8,151 nt of DNA from an uncultured Oscillospiraceae bacterium (GTDB lineage: Bacteria > Bacillota > Clostridia > Oscillospirales > Oscillospiraceae), in the NCBI GenBank assembly GCA_934643765.1, contig CAKUCT010000076.1:1-8151 (forward strand), read 5' to 3'. How positions within the stretch are numbered: the stretch's first letter is position 1; the number at the start of each line of letters is the position of its first letter. Shown here one piece after another: positions 5,857 through 8,151 of this stretch. Position numbers and translations under genes: made by a program. The notes under the pieces are model-generated. The model did not search any database and had not been told where the DNA came from. It saw nothing but the letters and a program-made list of their open reading frames with translations.

Positions 5857-8013
5857 TTACTGCTTTACGTCTTTCATGCTCAGGCTGATGCGCTTGCGCT
5901 TTTCATCGACCTCCAGCACCTTCACCTTTACAACATCGCCGACCGAGACAACCTCGGACGGGTGCTTGATAAACTTATTGCAGACCTGAGAAATGTGTAC
6001 AAGTCCATCCTGATGCACGCCGATGTCCACAAACACGCCGAAGTCAATGACGTTGCGGACCGTGCCGCTGAGCTCCATGCCGGGCTTGAGGTCCTTGAGC
6101 TCCAGCACATCCGTCCGCAGAATCGGAGCCGGAAGCTCGTCGCGCGGGTCGCGGCCAGGCTTCATCAGCTCTTTGACAATGTCCTGCATGGTCGGCACGC
6201 CGATTCCGCAGTCGTCTGCCAGCTTCTGCTCGCCGTACAGCTTCACGCGCGCGGCAAACTCCTGGAGCTTCTGCGTGCCGACATCGGAAAGCTTCAAACC
6301 GCAGAGCGTGAGAAGCGTCTCTGCCGCCTTGTAAGACTCCGGGTGCACGCCCGTATGATCGAGCACCTTTCCGCTCTCCGGCACGCGCAGGAAGCCCGCC
6401 GCCTGTTCAAAGGCCTTCGGTCCGAGCTTCGGCACCTTTTTGAGCTGCGCACGCGAGGTAAAGGCGCCGTTTTCCTCTCGGTAGGTTACGATATTTTTGG
6501 CCGTCGTCGCGTTGAGGCCGGAGACCTGCCGGAGAAGCGGCTGGGACGCCGTATTCACATCCACGCCAACCGCGTTGACGCAGCTCTCAACCACCGCGCC
6601 AAGCGCGCTGTCGAGCTCCTTTTCCGGCATATCGTGCTGATACTGCCCCACGCCGATGGCCTTCGGGTCAATCTTAACCAGCTCTGCCAGCGGGTCCTGC
6701 AGGCGCCTTGCAATCGACACCGCCGAACGAAGATTCACATCATACTGCGGAAACTCCTCCGCCGCGAGCTTGGAGGCCGAGTAAACCGAAGCGCCCGCCT
6801 CATTCACGATCATATACGACACACCCGGACACTTGTGAATCAGCTCCACCGCCATCGCCTCGGTCTCGCGGGAAGCCGTGCCGTTGCCGATGGCAAGATG
6901 GCGCACGCCGTGTTTGTCAATGAGCTTTTTGAGCGTGTCGATGGCCTCCTGCTTCTTGCGCTCAGAGAACGTCGGATAGACGACCGTCGTGTCGAGCACC
7001 TTGCCCGTCGCGTCGATGACCGCGACCTTGCAGCCGTGCGCGTAGCCTGGGTCCAGACCCATTGTGACAAAGCCCTTCACGGGCGGCTGCATCAGAAGCG
7101 GCCGCAGATTGAGCGTAAAATTATGAATTGCCGCCTCGTTTGCCGTATCCGTCAGCAGCGTGCGCAGCTCGCGCTCCATGCTGGGCTCGAGCAGACGGTC
7201 AAAGCTGTCTTCCGCTGCCGCAATGACAAACGCCATCGCAGGGCTTCCGGGCTTTACCACGCCCTTGCGGATCAGCTGCAGGCAGGAAGCCCGGTCAAGA
7301 TCCAGCGAGACCTTCAGGAATCCCTCCTTCTCGCCGCGGTTGAGCGCCAGAATCTGATGGCTCTGCAGTTTGGAGACCGGCTGATTGAAGGTATAATAGA
7401 GCCTGTAAACAGAGTCCTCGTCCTCCTTCGCCGCGCGGCTTTCACACACGGCCTTTTTCTGCGCCAGCGCACGAAGGCCCTTGCGGAGCTCTGCGTCGTC
7501 GGAAATCCGCTCGGCAAGAATATCGCTCGCACCGGCCAGCGCATCCTCCGGCGTTTCCACGCCAAGCTCCGGATTCACATAGTCCTTTGCCAGCTCCTCC
7601 GGGCTTTTCATCTGCATCGTCTGGGCAAAAATCGCGTCTGCCAGCGGCTCAAGCCCCTTTTCCTTCGCGACCGTCGCGCGCGTGCGGCGCTTCTGCTTGT
7701 AGGGCCGGTAGAGATCTTCTACCTCTGAGAGCGTCGCGGCATTGTCAATCGCGGCAGACAGCTCCTCTGTGAGCTTCCCCTGGGCCTCGATACCGGACTT
7801 TACCTCGTCGCGCCGGGTCTGCAGATTGCGCAGATACTGCAGCCGCGTTTCGAGCGTGCGCAGCATCGTGTCGTCCATCGCGCCGTGCGCCTCCTTGCGG
7901 TAGCGCGCAATAAAAGGAATGGTGTTGCCCTCATCGAGAAGCTTCACCACATTTTCAACATATTCCTGTTTGCAGCCGAGCTCTTCGGCCAATAGCTGCG
8001 GTATTGTTTTCAT
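5857..8013 (-). CDS. tex: Tex family RNA-binding transcription accessory protein (YqgF-like, HhH and S1 domains)
   Basis: The product has 718 residues, in the usual Tex range. AAAGGAG lies 6 nt before the ATG at 8013. Residues 1 to about 310 are the helical N-terminal region (TIPFIARYRKEAHGAMDD at 31-48; VEDLYRPYKQKRRTRA at 98-113). A YqgF/RNase H-like domain follows at about 313-440, with GLDPGYAHGCK (319-329), IGNGTASRE (375-383) and NEAGASVYSAS (404-414). Helix-hairpin-helix repeats lie at about 470-545 (KKVPKLGPKAFEQAAGFLRV at 525-544). A C-terminal S1 RNA-binding domain spans about 645-714 (VRNVIDFGVFVDIGVHQDGL at 652-671). The usual DPGxRTGCK loop appears here as DPGYAHGCK, a modest deviation. 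Tex binds nucleic acids and influences transcription and, in some species, toxin or stress gene expression; its exact reaction is unclear. First gene of a likely tex-ansA operon. Confidence 0.95.
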   Translation of the reverse strand: MKTIPQLLAEELGCKQEYVENVVKLLDEGNTIPFIARYRKEAHGAMDDTMLRTLETRLQYLRNLQTRRDEVKSGIEAQGKLTEELSAAIDNAATLSEVEDLYRPYKQKRRTRATVAKEKGLEPLADAIFAQTMQMKSPEELAKDYVNPELGVETPEDALAGASDILAERISDDAELRKGLRALAQKKAVCESRAAKEDEDSVYRLYYTFNQPVSKLQSHQILALNRGEKEGFLKVSLDLDRASCLQLIRKGVVKPGSPAMAFVIAAAEDSFDRLLEPSMERELRTLLTDTANEAAIHNFTLNLRPLLMQPPVKGFVTMGLDPGYAHGCKVAVIDATGKVLDTTVVYPTFSERKKQEAIDTLKKLIDKHGVRHLAIGNGTASRETEAMAVELIHKCPGVSYMIVNEAGASVYSASKLAAEEFPQYDVNLRSAVSIARRLQDPLAELVKIDPKAIGVGQYQHDMPEKELDSALGAVVESCVNAVGVDVNTASQPLLRQVSGLNATTAKNIVTYREENGAFTSRAQLKKVPKLGPKAFEQAAGFLRVPESGKVLDHTGVHPESYKAAETLLTLCGLKLSDVGTQKLQEFAARVKLYGEQKLADDCGIGVPTMQDIVKELMKPGRDPRDELPAPILRTDVLELKDLKPGMELSGTVRNVIDFGVFVDIGVHQDGLVHISQVCNKFIKHPSEVVSVGDVVKVKVLEVDEKRKRISLSMKDVKQ

Positions 8014-8029
8014 CTGGTTCTCCTTTCGC

Positions 8030-8079
8030 GTCCGCGCGCCTGTGCCGTACAGCTGTTTTCCTATCCGGCGCGGACAGCT
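8030..8079 (-). other. tex leader with alternative pairings
   Basis: In the predicted tex leader RNA, AGCTGT (8079-8074) can pair with ACAGCT (8056-8051). GTCCGCGC (8075-8068) can pair with GCGCGGAC (8037-8030), the latter ending about 5 nt before AAAGGAG. The first arms overlap at 8074-8075, so the two stems compete. The pairings are visible, but GC-rich leaders often form such stems by chance. Confidence 0.25.
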
Positions 8080-8084
8080 TTTTT

Positions 8085-8093
8085 AGTATACCA
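8085..8093 (-). promoter_or_regulatory. Extended -10 promoter of tex
   Basis: On the minus strand TGGTATACT (8093-8085) is an extended -10 (TGn followed by TATACT, one mismatch to consensus). No good -35 stands 16-18 bp upstream, as is usual for extended -10 promoters. The start would fall in the A-run near 8078, about 65 nt before the ATG. Confidence 0.6.
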
Positions 8094-8108
8094 TAAAACC
8101 CGGAAATA

Positions 8109-8117
8109 TGATATACT
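8109..8117 (+). promoter_or_regulatory. Possible divergent promoter for a gene beyond the right edge
   Basis: On the plus strand TGATATACT (8109-8117) is also an extended -10 sequence, back to back with the tex promoter. No -35 is clear and the target gene would lie outside the window. It could equally be chance in an AT-rich patch. Confidence 0.35.
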
Positions 8118-8119
8118 GG

Positions 8120-8151
8120 AAAAAAACAAGCGCTGCGGCGCGGCGCCACAC
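8120..8151 (-). terminator. Possible terminator remnant of a minus-strand gene beyond the right edge
   Basis: On the minus strand a very GC-rich segment (8146-8130) ending in GCGCTTG is followed by seven T residues (8126-8120), the shape of the 3' half of a rho-independent terminator. The matching upstream arm would lie beyond the window, so this cannot be confirmed here. It overlaps the predicted start of the possible divergent promoter, and both may not be real. Confidence 0.3.

Noticed and set aside
5962..7728. A 588-codon open frame on the plus strand across tex
   Set aside because: It is opposite a complete Tex protein with all its domains. The predicted product is Arg/His/Leu-rich with no recognisable family, and it has no terminator or promoter of its own.
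8051..8084. Plus-strand terminator (AGCTGT ... ACAGCT then six T)
   Set aside because: The stem is only 6 bp with a 17-nt loop, no plus-strand gene ends before it, and the T-run is explained as the A-rich start of the tex transcript. Kept only as a leader pairing.
7955..8149. Minus-strand 64-codon frame overlapping the tex start
   Set aside because: It spans the tex promoter and ribosome binding site in another frame and has no ribosome binding site or recognisable product.

Overview
The window reads as ordinary chromosome from a GC-rich, low-GC-type-signal Gram-positive anaerobe. The best guess is a clostridial lineage near Oscillospiraceae/Ruminococcaceae. The grounds are strong AGGAGG-type ribosome binding sites, sigma-A-like TTGACA/TATAAT promoters in AT-rich islands between GC-rich genes, an LCP-family wall enzyme, a DUF362 ferredoxin protein and a Tex protein. 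This is inference from style and gene content; no taxonomic marker is present. I see no RNA genes, insertion sequences, CRISPR arrays or phage genes.

Layout. At the left edge a minus-strand gene (787 running off at 1) encodes the N-terminal 262 residues of a LytR-CpsA-Psr protein with an unusually long charged cytoplasmic region. A 189-bp intergenic region holds two back-to-back promoters. It separates that gene from a plus-strand series: a DUF362 protein with two [4Fe-4S] motifs (977-2128), an AMP-forming acyl-CoA ligase (2231-3997) and a small polytopic membrane protein of the DUF1624/HGSNAT-catalytic-domain type (4050-4769). The ligase has its own promoter, and a perfect 9-bp inverted repeat is centred on its -10 box. 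A short intercistronic hairpin lies between the ligase and the membrane protein.

A strong bidirectional terminator (4777-4812) divides this series from a convergent minus-strand pair: tex (5857-8013), then a type I cytoplasmic L-asparaginase (4814-5830). These two are 26 nt apart and probably form an operon. The last 138 bp carry the extended -10 promoter of tex, a possible divergent plus-strand promoter, and a GC-rich segment plus T-tract that may be half of another gene's terminator.

How the genes might work together. The ligase would make an acyl-CoA (or acyl-AMP), and the DUF1624-type protein belongs to a family that includes acetyl-CoA-using membrane N-acetyltransferases. An acyl activation/transfer pair is therefore possible but unproven. 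The DUF362 protein would supply a redox function. Tex and asparaginase are housekeeping genes with no evident shared pathway. I did not find a convincing new multi-gene system. The most useful leads are the operator-like repeat over the ligase promoter, the ligase/DUF1624 pairing, and the odd N-terminus of the LCP protein.
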